Positions 12,201-25,400 of a stretch of DNA of 64,000 nucleotides are shown here, piece by piece. The translations under genes were made by a program, and so were the position numbers. The notes under the pieces are model-generated. The model was not told where the DNA came from and searched no databases. It saw only the letters and a list, made by a program, of their open reading frames with translations. The stretch is from the NCBI RefSeq assembly GCF_029227915.1, contig NC_079875.1, positions 13,327,001-13,391,000 of the forward strand, in the 5' to 3' direction. Within the stretch, counting starts at the first letter, position 1; the number at the start of each line of letters is the position of its first letter. Source of the stretch: Hydractinia symbiolongicarpus. Its lineage: Eukaryota; Cnidaria; Hydrozoa; Anthoathecata; Hydractiniidae.

Positions 12201-15200
12201 AGCACCAGGCTTTATTCCAACCTCTGTTTTAGCTAACCAGTAAAAAACCTGACATACTTCTTTTATATTATTTGAAGATTTAAGTTCTTTTATGTTTTGA
12301 ATCTGATCTCCAGGTAGCACAAGACCTTTTCTGATATCATCAATAGCTTGTCCATATATTAAATTTAATGCTTTTGTATCTTCTGTTAGCTTTAACTCCT
12401 AAACATTAGAGAGGGAAGTGGAATCAACTTTTAGCAATAACATGGAATACACCTAATGTGTTAATATAGCCCACAAAGCTGATAAATTCATAGAAATTTT
12501 CTACTTTGGGCTTATAATGAAAATCTTGTAAAAAAATCAAGTTTGTCTAATCTTATTACTTGAAGTTGTAAAAATAATATTGATTAGATAAAAGATTTTG
12601 TAAACCAATAAAAGCCTACCCTTGACACTGTAAAGATCCATTTTCTTAAAGCTAAATGACTATCATTACTCTGCGCATATTTAGTGATAATTCTATGTGG
12701 AAATTCTGCATCCTCGAGTTTACGTTCTACAACGAATAGAAATGTGCTTTATTCTTCTTATTGTAAATAAAAAAGTGGTGTGTATCCTTCAGAGTCAATA
12801 AATTGCATTATAAAAAACTTACTGCTCATGGAACAAAACAAAACTTATAATGTTTCAAGTGTAGTAGGTAAAATAACAGTAAAAAAAAAATGCAAAATGT
12901 ACAAAAATTCTCAATCTGCACACATACAAACATTGTCAAGACTGTTTCAAACGAGTTGACACACGCTCGGAAAGCTATTCTTTATTTAAAATAAAAACTT
13001 ACCAAATCCGTTGTCAACGATTTCAAATAAACCAAAAAAAGTGGCGCTAAAATCTGTAAGTCCAGCCTTTTTCACAACAGCCTAAATAGTAAAAAAATTC
13101 TTGTGATATTCCACAATTTGAAAGAATTCAATATTAAATGAAAACCAACATCAAAGGAATACCCTAACAGGCCATTTCTTGAATAAAACTATGCCAGAAC
13201 TACAAAAAGCACGCGGTAAAAAAATTACGAGTGCTATGGTGTGTGAAAAATTGCACTCGTAAGCAAAATTTACAAGCGCGATGTGAATACTTGCATGTGT
13301 GATCCACACTTAACTTTTTTTTGTTTACTGCAACGTTATGTTATTTAAGCTGTATAGAAATGAATTTTGTAAAACGTATTAACCACAAGTGCAAGGTTGA
13401 AACGTTGGACGCGATGATGTGTTGGCAAATTCATTATATGTTTTTGCCATTAAATATATTTCTAAACATTTTTGTTTTCTCTTTCTCCCTTTAAAAAGAT
13501 TTTTTAAACTTTATTTAACATGTTTTTTCTTTGGTATTACATCACAAAAACATTCGTCTGAAAGCTGTATTAAGGTACAGGACACCTAACCTCTCCCATG
13601 TTCTGGTTATATTTAACTTGCATGGGTGCGCACTCTTCTCGCAGTATTCTCTGTGACAATGAAGGTCGTACTGACTTGTGGCATGGTTCCAATAGTCTTC
13701 CGTTTTTTGTTCGAGTCTCAGTGTAATGCACCAGCCGAGCATAAGAGTGTCAGCATGAAGGAAATGGGCCCACTTTAATGTTCTTTATACTTTTTAAACA
13801 AATCAATCACAAAGAAATGAATGTTATGTAAACAGCGTAATAGCTTTTTTTATCACTCTATAATATTTTAGAAAAAGAAAAAATTCACGAGCGCGAAAAA
13901 AAGCACTTGTAAACCTTTTTACGAGTGTGCGGGCAAGTGCGCGTGGGATCCCACTCGTCTCAAGGAATGGCCTGCCCTAAGCAAGTGATATAAAACTTAT
14001 CTAGAAATTATTTTCTGGGTGAAAGGTCATTTCTGTTTACACCATGATAGAGGTTTATTACATTTTTTATTTTTCTGAAACGTAATTCTTAATATGCATA
14101 CTTCATTAAACACATTTAATTAAACAGGTGCAAAAAATAACAGAAAATTGTAATTTCGAGCCTTCCAGAGATAGTTTGCGATATTGATGAAACTTGCAGA
14201 TGGACATTGTTCTTCTTCCCCTGTTAGTGCTGTGGTTGTTATTTTTTAAAAAAGTTAATCAATTATTTGAAATTTTCCTAAATGCTATATAAAAACAAAC
14301 TATGAAAAAATGTTTTTGATATAAGATATAATATAATTCTTTGTTAAAATGCTTTGAATGTCAAACTGTAAATATGTGAAAGTACTATTCTGGCTTAAAA
14401 GTTCTGAAGGATGGGGCAACATGCCACTCCCTTCCTCTATCTTGGTATTGACGGGCATCCAAGATACGGGAAAAATAAAATAGCAATAAAAGAAGTAAAA
14501 TACCTCATAAACTTTAGCTGTTCGTAGTTTTTTTGAAACTGTCAACAGCAATGAAGACTTGTTTGGAAGGTTTATTTTAAATTCCACCTCTTGATTTTCA
14601 ACTGGTCGTGGCTGTTGTTGTTGCAGTGATGGAGAAGTTGTCTAAACAAATATAATTTGGTCAGTCAAAGTGAAAAATGTGTCAAACTTTATTCACTTGT
14701 TTAACATCATTATTACAGATTCCTAAAAATATTTATTTTTTCAAAGATCTACTTATATACATAAATCTTTCTATATACAATACAACTGCAAATAATCAAA
14801 AAAATAAAAATACAGATGCTGTTACTGTAAAAATGACACACATGCATACTAAATAACAACAGCTATAAATATCAGATACTAACCGTTTCCTCATCTTCTT
14901 TCAAGAAATCATCTAGTATTTCTGATTCACCAATAACACGCACAGCAGCGACTAATGTCATGACAAAATTGTTACACATAAATAGTTGCAGACACATAAT
15001 GCTACATAATATACAAGACAATGAGGGATCGATTTCGAAAATTTATTTTTCGAAAAAAAATGAAAGCTTGACTAAATATTTTGGAATTATTTATAAGAAC
15101 TATTATCCCTACAAACACCTTCATGCTAATAAAAATAGACTGATAAGAGAAAAAAAAAGACAACCTTCTTCAATATACGATTCCAAACCACGTCTTCTAG

Positions 15201-17690
15201 CATCCAATTGTTGTTCAGACAATGAAAATGGCCACTTGCTTGGAAACTTTGGAAAGGGGTAATCTCTAAATCGTCTTTTTAGCTAAATATGGCAAATAAA
15301 ACTCTGATTGTCTTTGTAACAACTGCAACACAGTAATAAATAAATTATATTTTACCTCAGCATGTAGAGCTGCAAATTCTTTGTATCTTCTAGCACAAAC
15401 ATATGAACCCGATATATACACATTATAAACCTGTAAAAAAATTGTACGACATAATAATGTAATTTACATATAAAGACTGAACTTAACTCTATTCAATTTT
15501 GTAAATGAATAATGATTTAGAACATAGATAAGAATTTTATGGATTTAAAAAGAACCTTTGTTAATAGACTAGTAAGGTTTTGGGACATGCTTTAAGGATG
15601 TGATTGGCCAGTAAGTTAGGACAAGTTTCAAAGAATGTGATTGACCAGTGAGTATAAAACAGCTATTAATTAAGATAATATCTTATCTTTCAAAAGCAAG
15701 AAAACAATATGTTTCCATCTCATATACTTTTGATAGAAAAGTGGTTATTTATATGCTTCTATGTCATCATCATTTATCATAATTCTCGGCTTAACTTCTG
15801 TTTTCCATGCTAGCATGAGTTGGACAGGGTATATTAATGACCCTCTTCCAATCTGATCTAGACTGTGTTAGATCTAAACTCAACTTCCTCTGTATCAAGC
15901 CTGTCCTTATAACCTCCTGTCAAGTCTTTCTCGGTCTACCTCTGGGCTTTGCCCTAGGAACTATCAAGTCTCTACACTTTCTTACCTCTTTCGAAGTGTC
16001 CCAGCCAATTCAATCTTCTTATCTGGATTACATCTTTAATTCTAGGGATACTTAGCCTGCTTCTTAGCTCATCTGAACTCTTTCTGTCTCTCAGACTGGC
16101 ATTACATGTGCAATATGTGCGAATGTTTATGTATTACAAAATTTCATGAAGCAAGGAGTGAATTAACAATTGTGAGATAGTGATTTTGTGTGATTAAAAA
16201 GCAATTTAGTATCACAAGCTTAAACAGAAAAGGTAATTAAGAATTTCTTTCGATCATCGCAAAGATATAAAATCATTGCAAATATATAAAATCTACTTAC
16301 TACATATTTTTCACCATTCTTGTCTTCTGTTCGAAAGTCTGGTATTGTGATAGGAACACTTTTCCTTTCTGAATAGTCAATATAATCTCTACTACCAACA
16401 ACATCAGCAGGCCCATCAAGTTTCCGGGCTTCACTCGGTGTAACTGAAATAATCGCCATTGTCAATGCATTTTCACCTTGTCTGATCAGATCGACAACTT
16501 TTCGATGATCTGCTCCCTCACAATTTTCATTGTTTCTTAAAAAGCACAAATTAATCTTATTTCGCTTTTTGGAGGTAAAAGTAGCAAGAAAAGAGCCAAC
16601 TTCAGGATTTTAATAATTAAAGCGTATGCAAGCATAGATTTGTTTTCTTCCAGACACTCCATTGTACAGGGGTAAAGGAATTTGCAAACTGCATGTTTGT
16701 GTCACAGAAAAGCATTGTAAAAAGGGCCATATGAGGAAGAGGGAGGGGAGGACGGTTATTTCTAATTGGATAAAATCGAAAAACACCAGTAAACACCCTG
16801 ACCTTCTTTTGAGGAACATTCTGCAAAGCCTGATTATAAGTAAAGTTTTATTCTTTCCAGTCTTTATTCCGTTTTAAGCACCATTTTTGTTTATGATGAA
16901 TGAATATGGATGTATTAAAAAACTTTACGTCTTCTGATATATCAGTTTAAAATACCAGACAGTTGTGTGGATAAAATGTGTACATGTGGGAAATTTTACA
17001 TCTAGATAGCTAGGTAGTAGTATGGGTATGCTGAGCTGAACAGATTTGGAGATTTCTAGCAAGAGGGTGCCGATAAGGCGCAAACGGCCACGTATATAAG
17101 GGCGAGGTTAGGCAAGTTTTTGAATTAAGTTGACAGTTGTCCCCCGAAACCGCCAGCACTTTCCCGAACTTGCCCAGAGCATTCCCGAAATGCTATTCCT
17201 TGCAACATACCATGCGGAGTACAGACATTGTTCAGGTTTGTGAATACTTGATTTTTTTATCAAAACACCAAACCCACCTGAAAACACCCGCACTTTTTAC
17301 GGTGCATGCTACTTTTATTGGTACCCTGGTTTTCTAGTTAGAAAAGTTTTGAACACAGTTGTTCAACAATTAACAATTGCAAAATTGAATTTTAATTTTC
17401 CTGTTTTGCTAGGTGAAAACTTACACCATTAATATTCTGTCACCAACAAGAACACCTGCTCTGTCAGCTGGACCACCATCCAAAACTGCACTTATCATTT
17501 GAAGAGGAGGATATAAAGTTCCATTTATAGATCGTAACTGTCCACCTTCTGAAACTTGGCCACGAACGTTAAATCCAAAGCCTCTTTCTCCTTTTCTTAT
17601 TTTCACAACTCGTGGTCCATATGGATCTTTAACAGGAGAAGAATCATCATCTTGCATCGAGTCTTCTAAATCAGGCTTTTCGTCGGCCAT
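9258..17690 (-). CDS. SNX27: sorting nexin 27 (PDZ-PX-FERM), 13-14 coding exons
   Basis: SNX27 recruits PDZ-ligand cargo on PI3P-positive endosomes to retromer/WASH for recycling to the plasma membrane. Exons in transcription order: 17425-17690, 16301-16535, 15356-15430, 15165-15282, 14884-14951, 14504-14641, 13003-13081, 12620-12726, 12258-12398, 11605-11754, 11310-11438, 9755-9814, 9555-9617. All phases match. Visible parts: an acidic N-terminus; a PDZ domain (about 26-118) with carboxylate loop GFGF at 37-40 and the extended [11 protein letters not shown] hairpin that contacts VPS26 in SNX27; a PX domain with RRYKEF (181-186) and [11 protein letters not shown], the PI3P pocket; then F1/F2/F3 FERM-like modules, including [22 protein letters not shown] and [14 protein letters not shown]. 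The first 13 exons give 543 residues (human about 541). The last exon is tentative: 9258-9278 would add SCVFKG and a stop, with acceptor TGTTAG behind the pyrimidine-rich repeat. The start is the ATG before ADEKPD. Confidence 0.93.
9279..9530. repeat. low-complexity ACACGAGAA repeat
   Basis: An irregular array of words such as ACACGAGAA, AAGTACACGAG, AGAAGACGAG and TACGACTGCACACTA. On the minus strand it is a long pyrimidine-rich tract (CTCGTGTTCTTCTCGTGTAC). It lies directly upstream (minus-strand sense) of the likely last SNX27 exon and could serve as its polypyrimidine tract. The plus-strand view is purine-rich with no conserved reading frame. Confidence 0.7.
13168..13974. mobile_element. 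hAT-like non-autonomous element in SNX27 intron
   Basis: The ends are inverted repeats: CAGGCCATTTCTTGAA at 13168 and the inverse of CAGGCCATTCCTTGAG ending at 13974. They are flanked by a perfect 6-bp duplication CCCTAA (13162-13167 and 13975-13980). Subterminal regions carry repeated words ACGAGTG, CACTCGT and GCACTTGT in both orientations, the usual layout of transposase-binding sites in hAT elements. No transposase is encoded. An internal segment at about 13495-13665 recurs inverted at about 52900-53095. It lies in the intron between the exons at 14504-14641 and 13003-13081. Confidence 0.78.
15764..16108 (-). mobile_element. 5'-truncated LINE fragment in SNX27 intron
   Basis: Same family as 1293-1751: a (CAT)n-like tail, then the CCATGCTAGCATG palindrome, then the antisense of the RT C-terminal coding end. 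A deletion of about 25 bp near 15990 relative to the 1.3-kb copy breaks the frame. It lies in an SNX27 intron in the same orientation as the gene. Confidence 0.8.
16536..17424. other. SNX27 intron, nothing recognised
   Basis: Intron between the first and second SNX27 coding exons. Several short ORFs cross it on both strands (for example 16610-16877 and 17108-17337), but none has a recognisable domain or the splice context of a real exon. Confidence 0.6.
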
Positions 17691-19454
17691 CTTCTTTCGA
17701 ATGTTGTTATTTTCCTAAAAATTATTAGCCTATCACGAGCAGGTATTTCATGTTAGTACGCCATGTCCGCGACATATGTGCCTTTCATTCCCGGAAGGAT
17801 CAGTTGCCTGAAAGATTTTTTTAATAAAAATGGCTTCAAAAATATGCTTGATAAATTACCACTTCTAGAAAATAAAAAGAAGCTAGTGACAAGAGAAACA
17901 TAAAAATACAAAGAAGATCGCACCAAAAACTGTATTGCTCAAATGAGTCATTGAGAAGTGCACTGATACATAGAGTAGCTGCAGGGATAAAGATCTACCA
18001 TGCAAAAGAATCACTGGTGCGAATATAAAGCTAATTTTACTTTTATTATTATTTTATCCTTCTTTTTAAAGGCGCACTCCCTTCTAATTATATAAAGTAT
18101 TTTACTTAGGACATCAGTTGTATAAGCAAACTGAAGTAAAGGATTTAGTGTGCTTTCTTGGCTGCTACCTTGAGTTTAACTAGCCAGGTATATAGCTAGA
18201 GCTAGCTTCCTGCATTGGATTTTCTATGGGTGCTGCATATTTTCTTTTATTTTATGCAAAAGAGATGATAACTATTTCAACAGCTTTTATTTTACAATTT
18301 AGCTTAGTTTTACCTTTATATATTGAAATCATCATCACCCACCAGCTATCTGGATCAAATCTATCTTTTTCACCTCCTTCTAGGTCTTTTTCAATACACC
18401 TAGCTAGACCTTGTCCTAGGAACTATCAAGTCACTCCTCCATTCTTTCCAAATCGTGCAACCAACTCGATCTTCTTATCTGGATAACATCTCCAATGCCA
18501 CAAATACTTTAGCCTGCTAGTTAGCTCTTCTGAACTCTTTTTAACACCTTTAAACTGGTCTTACACATCAAACTAACCTTTCCTATTCATTCTTTTCTAA
18601 ACAGTCAAGCTCTTCCTTTTTTACTGCACCTGTTTCACTGCCTTGCAACAAATATAACACTTCTTATACAGTCTTCCAACAACCTACCTTTTGCATCAAC
18701 AAAAACTCTGTTGGTCAGCAAAGGAAGTAACTTTCTAAGTGTTTTCCTAGCAGAACCTAACCTGCAAGTGGCACTTCTTTTAACACCCCTTCACTATCCA
18801 ACATATCACCTAGGGAACAAAAGTTCTTAACTATATGTAATGATTCCTGTTGTAATACATCATTGAAAAAACTTTGTTGCTCAAAACAATTGATTAAGAT
18901 TTTTCTTAGAAAAAAACCATGCTTATTGTTGATTTAATGCAACAAATGTTGCCAACATAAAAAGAATCAGTAAGAAAGGGTGCATTTTATTTCATTCTTA
19001 TATATCTAGCCTAACTGTTTTATCCCTATAGTACTACTTAAATGAAAATTTCCAATCTCATGTCTATGTTATAATCTCCAGGTACACGTTACTTTTAATA
19101 ACTAAAATATCTAGCCTTGACATAGTGCTTTAGCATAGTCAAACTTTTGACATTGTTGCAACCGTAATGGTAACTAAATAAAAAGATGTTTTTTAAAATA
19201 ATTTTATGCAGGCATATTATTGTTCAAATCTCCATTATGCTTTTAATTTTTTAAACCACCATAGGATGTTTACTAAAAAATCGTTCTAAGATCTAAGAAG
19301 ATCTAAATCTAAGAAGATTGATTTAGATTTTCTTGATTATATATACACTATCGTTATAATAAACACAACTCAGAATGTGATGTGTTGTTTGATATCACAT
19401 ACTTTGTAACAAAACTTCTTATATATTATCTTATTTTTTTAGGCAGGCATTACA
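17691..19454. other. head-to-head spacer between SNX27 and the receptor gene
   Basis: The SNX27 start codon on the minus strand and the receptor-like gene on the plus strand diverge from here, so promoters of both should lie in this stretch. I see no clear TATA box or initiator that I would defend. A splice acceptor at about 19431-19441, just before the receptor ATG, implies that its 5' UTR starts in an upstream non-coding exon. A LINE fragment occupies 18330-18831. Confidence 0.5.
18330..18831 (-). mobile_element. diverged LINE fragment
   Basis: Read on the minus strand this resembles the same LINE family but extends further 5'. Fragments correspond to the LGDMLDSEG block, the TLRKLLPLLTNRVF block and the RLLEDCIRSVI block that precede GSETWAV in such reverse transcriptases, then the C-terminal part shared with 1293-1751. 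Frameshifts and stops interrupt it. It is older and more diverged than the other copies. Confidence 0.7.
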
Positions 19455-22400
19455 ATGAAAAAAATATTACTGACATTTTCACTGTTGGTGTGTTTGATTG
19501 GAGATGTTAAAATGGCTGGTAAGCAAACCTTCAATGTAATGCACTTGTGTTTTGTAATAAGTTACTTGTTTTAATGAAGACCACCTTGATTAACCAAGTG
19601 AAATGTGATAAAGAGAATCTAAAAATTTGTATGTTGTCAAGTGCAATGTCGGATTTTGCAAAGTATATCTTCATATTGTGCTTATGTATAATTATCTCTT
19701 AGTGAAATTATTAATTTTGATTAAGTCAGTCAATTCAAATAACACTTTTAAAATGGTAATTAAATCAACCTTTTTCCATAGTATCCACATGTCCACCGTA
19801 TTCTGCATTTCTACTTCAAGCTATTATATTAATAATAATATGATTGATATTTGATGAACAAACATTTATATATAATTTATATATAAATATATAAATTTAT
19901 ATATAAGGCCTACCAAAGTGCACAGTGCATTCAATTTTTGTTTAGCATAATTTTGAATAAAAAATGCAGTAAATACTCTTAGTGAAGCCATATTTTGATT
20001 ACATACGGATTCTAAAATTTCAAAAATATTCTTTTTAGTTAATTTTTAACAAAACTTCGGTAACCATAATTAATAGAGACAGGGAAATAATTATCCATCT
20101 TTATTTATTTTTTATGCACCCAAAAAGTAAAATTAATAAATAATATAAATTTGTTTCCAAAGGCAAAGAGAATTGTAGCTGAAAAGTTAAGTGACTACAG
20201 TACCGCTTGAACATAACTTGACATTTATGCAAGTTTTACGAACTCGCATATCTACATAATGCATGACAATAAGATATAATGAAGTCTTTTGTTTTCACAT
20301 GTAACATGCAAGCTATTGTTTAAAAGCGCTAATGATCACAAAAACTCACAAAAACGACATATTGTAGGTGCTTGGAAATTAAAGACACGATTCCAACGGA
20401 GTAGTTAACAATCTTACTCGCTAAACAAACAAAATACAAGGCAAAGTTTAAGTAACAAATAACACATGTAACATGACATAAATATTAGGAAATAAACACT
20501 TACTAGAAATATAGTGGCGTAAGCCAAGCCAACTACAAGTGAGAGAAAACAACTGAAAATAATGCTCAGATGCAGAACAACTCCTGTGATGTACGAAAGA
20601 CTAATTTCACTCAACAGCGAATTTATTACTATAATGTATGTTCCACCCTGTCGCTACATGTTGAAGACTGCTAGCACAGAAAAAGGATGTGCAAGATGTG
20701 CAAAACAAAACGGACTCAAGGGGAAAATTTAACTAAAAATAGTACCAAAATTACAATTATTCTTTTTACATAATTAACACGGGGCATCCCAACACAAAAC
20801 TAACGAATATAATGCATCTCGTACTCCACCGCAGAGCGAACTCTACAGCAGAGCACAAACAGGACAACACAAGGACAACACAAATTACATAACAAGTATA
20901 AATTTCAATACGGCAGGAACACATATATTTTAAAATAAACGGACAACTGCGTTAATACTTTTTTACCGTGATTAAAAATAGTAGTTTATAGTTATAGTTA
21001 TAGTTATCGTTTATAACAAAATACGGCACTTTTTAAACTTTGACATATATATTGTTTTTTCCTCCTAAACTTTTAACAAAATTTTCCTAAAATATAGGAT
21101 GATTGTTATAATGTTTTTTTTCTTCGTGTTTTCTCCTAATATTTGATCCAAACACTTCCTAAATTGTACTAAAATATCTTAAAAATTATAAAGTTTTAGA
21201 TCTATGACCACGCTAAATTGTTTGGAGGTGAGGGGGTCATTCTTTTTAGAATAGGTAAAAATGTATTTTTAGCTAATTTCTCATCCACTCACAGGATGCC
21301 TGAATGCTTGTGATTTGAGGGATTGATGATACTCAGATTATATAATTTTGACATTTAGGGCAGGGACAGGATGATGGGGATACTATATTTGTAAGTCATC
21401 AACCCTAAGTCAAAGAAAAAAATGAAATCAAAGTCCTGTTAGTTGAAGATTAATGTCTGATTATAGAAAAATTTTAAAAGCACTAGCCCTATAAATTCAT
21501 GTAAGCTATATACAATAATTTATGGATAGCTTTTTTATGCTGCCCTATATGTGTGTCAAGATCGTATTCCCCAGAAAACTTCTTTATAACGTTGACAGAA
21601 CCAATCTTGTTTCAAAGGTTGTGAAAAAAGGTTTGTATATTGCAGCATAGGTAGTATGGTACATAAAGTTTCCGGTAGTGTATTTAAAAAATGAACATGC
21701 CACTGTCACTGGTCAAAAAGGTTGTCTTTGCCGCTCTAAGGGAAACATAGTCAAAGTTGTCAATAAATAGGAATAATAACATGTCTGCAAAAGATATTAG
21801 TTGAGGTAATTTTTAATTTAAATTCCCGGAGCAAAGGAAAATATAACTTGCTGAACCCCAAAGTGCCTCATTTTTGTTTGAGGTCGGCTTGCGAACATCG
21901 ACTCTATCGTGCTCACTTTCGGTACTTTGGATTGACAGGGCTGAACCACTTTAAATGTTTTTTTTGGAGGGGATGTTTAAAGTTAGACTAAAATCTGCGG
22001 GTGTTTGAGCCTGCTGCAAAAAGAGCTGGTATAATCTTTGGGGTGACATAATAATAGCTGATAGGGCAGCTTGTCATTATATAATATAGTTAGTATAGTG
22101 ATAGTATAAAGTTAAAAATAGCATCTTTATTAAATTGCACAATTTTTTCCTCTTCGTTTTTTCTACTTAGTGTAAAAGACCGAAAATGAACCCTAGGCTT
22201 GGAAATTTGGCAGAAACGATTGTTTCATTTTCGCTACTTTTCCGCAAAGTCTACTTAACACAAAACATTTGGATCGTTTCCGTCAGCTTCAAATCACGAT
22301 AACGATGGATCGTTTCCCTGGACTCCAGAAATTTCCAGGCCTGTACCCACATGATTGCTTAATAACAGTACATATAAATTAATCTGTGTGAGGGGTCTGG

Positions 22401-25400
22401 GTACCAGAGGTTCATCAACAAATTTAAACGACATAAACCAGGATTTTTAACCAACAATCCATTCAAATCTCTATTAGATTTTTCAACAATTTGTGGGATA
22501 AACAAATTTTTAAATGTAAATTAAATCTTTAGAACTCAAAATCGTGAGAAGTCAAGTGCTATTAATTCATTTTAAGGTGTCAAGTTGTGTGAAAAATAAA
22601 AAGCTGAAAGTAAAACTATGCTACAAACCTTTAACTTTCAAGTTTTACCTTAAATATCTTCGCATAAAACGTAAATCTTGTTGTATATTATCAATATTTA
22701 ATTTACTCGAGTGATGTCACATGTAAAACAAACCATTAAAATACGCTCAGAAAAGATTTAAATTAGGTCATAAGAGCTGCAAAGCTTCCAGTGTCCCATG
22801 ACTTTTTAAATGTTAGACTTTGTTCCTGAGCCGGCTCAGGAACAAAGTCTAACACTGGAGTAAATTTACACATGCAAAATTAGGCATGTGCAAATTATTA
22901 AACCACATTATTATATTAAATGCTTACCTATTGGTGAAGGTTACATTTCTTCCACAGCAAGACTTCTCTCAAATCACTTCAAAAAGAACCTTTAGAATTA
23001 AACCTTCTTTTTTTCAGATCCTCCAAAGTTGTTTACCTTTAAGATAGAAATTCGACTGAAAGATGGTCAATGTTTCAACTATATTTACGAGAATGATGAG
23101 ACGTCTAAAGGTTTTTTATCTTTAAAGGAAAAGGTAATGGCTGGTGTCAAATATGCATACAAAGGTAGGTTTTATACTGTTGTTATAGTTTCATAATAAC
23201 TACCTAAAAACCCTAACAGCTTTAATCATTAGCGGCGTATTTTAAAGGAAATTTTTTAAGGAAAAGACTTTTAAGTTTAAGATAAAGCTACCTGGCCACA
23301 CAAAGGAACAAATATGATTTTTTCGACCCCTATCAACAAATCAAATGTATCATTTTACCCCCATCGTTTGGCCAACACCCCTCAGGAATAACCTTTTCTT
23401 GAGTGTAACTCCTTTATTCTGGAAAGGTTATGGGAAAGACGCTACTGCATAGCTCAATGACTCTTGTATCAGAAATAATGAATTATAGTAATACGATCTT
23501 CCTTTATAAAACACATTTGATGTGTTAAAAAGTGTAACCACTAATAAAAATAACTGGAGTCTTTTTAACAACATTCCTAAATTAACATGCATTCATGAAT
23601 TACTCTGTGAGGGCTCAAAATGTAGTTATACATAGCTATTTTGCCAATAGACAGAGGTTTGTTATTATGGAGATTCAATGAAGCTCAATTAAGAATAATA
23701 GCTTGAATAAAGTACGGTAATTTAACCAGTAAGCTTCGATTACTAGAGTCTATAAAGACCCTAGTAATCAAAGCTTGAATGCTGTGTTTTAATGTTTTTG
23801 ACTGCTGTGTTTTAATGTATTTATTAAATGTTGCATTTTCATGGCTGCAGATTAATTAAACTTTGTATAAGCTACTATTCTGTCAGAACAACACGTCATA
23901 AATATTATTTGCTTTCCTGTGTTCTTATTTGTTTCCTCTTATTAAAATTATAAACATTTTAAAGTACATTACAAATTTTTTGCTACCTAAAATCTAAGTA
24001 TATACAAGTTTTGCAAAATTGCCACAATTGATTCTGTGAGAAATTCTGCCTTATAATATTTCTTTGTATTTGTTTTGTTTCTCAGGAACAAAGAGTAAAC
24101 AGTGATAGAGGGATCCATTTTTTTATTCAAATTGTATTCCAATAAGCCAGCACACATTTGTGACCAATTTTACACTCTTACTTTTCCCTTCTTCTTTTTT
24201 GGAGAGAGTAGTTGCATTGGGGCAAAGTGCAAAATAATTTGAGATAATTCAAAAATGTTTTGCCTAGACACCAGAAAAAGAATTAATGGAACAGAATATT
24301 GCAGTGTTAAAAATCTTGAATTTCTTTTATATTTTTAGATCAGACGTTTTTTTTTAATTCTAAGTTCAAGAAGTTTGAGTGTCCATGGGGAGTGTATAGA
24401 GAACCTGTTGTACAATTTGAAATTACTTCGAACCGGAACATAACAAAAGAAGCTGCTTCTGAACCATTAAGGATTGCAACGAAGCATGACGTCTTATTGA
24501 TTTCTTCAAAAGGAGGAAGTGTTAGAGTACGTGCAGATAGTTTGAAAAATGAATACACATATGAAAAAAAACTGCCATCAAGTTATGTGCGAATGGAGGT
24601 CGATCTGTTTCTTTATCACTTCTGCGAATTAAAAAGTGCTTTTCGAGTTAAACTTGCATCAAAACTGATTTTGCCAAATGGTAATGGAACATACAATCCA
24701 AATGATATCTACTTTTATTCCGATCAATGCTATGATAGTAAGTCACAAAGACTTAAAAAGGCTGTTGTAACATTTTTCCTTGTGGCTGGAGAAAAACGTG
24801 AACTCAGTTCCACTCGTACACAATATGCTTATAAAGTGTTGGACCAAATGCATTATGATGGCTCTCTCTGGAAAGTTGGTCTTGGTTTACATAAAGAGGT
24901 AATTTTCGGTTTCACGTATTTGGTATGATGTTAAATTCATGGCAGGCCTATTACGACGCAACCAGACGCAGATCAAATGTTAAATTATTACCACAAAACT
25001 GAAAATTATTGAAAGCAATGTATAATAATTTTCTAGGTGGACAAAGTTGAATATTTTGGTGCGAATAAGGATGACAGTTTGACTGACGTGGAGAAAATTT
25101 ACATTGGAGTTGGTTCTGTGGCAGGACTTCTGTTGTTAATTATCATAATTGTCATGGTAAAGAATATATATTTCTTTTTGCAGCTGCAATATTTTTTAAT
25201 TTTATAATACTAACTTGTTTTAAAGATAGAGTGTATAGTAATCTTTGAGCATGAGATAAAATCTTGTTGTTGTTTTTTTTTTGTTTTTTTTTGCAATAGT
25301 AAATTAATATTTATTAGTTGTATATCACTAAAAATAATTTTTTGATACTGATCACATGATCTTGTGATTTTTCAATTTTATAAAGTACTTTAAAAATGTC

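Noticed and set aside
12190-12257. Read-through of SNX27 exon 9 ([14 protein letters not shown])
   Set aside because: A strong GTATGT donor at 12257 ends the exon exactly where SNX27 similarity resumes in the next exon ([12 protein letters not shown]), so the open continuation is intron.
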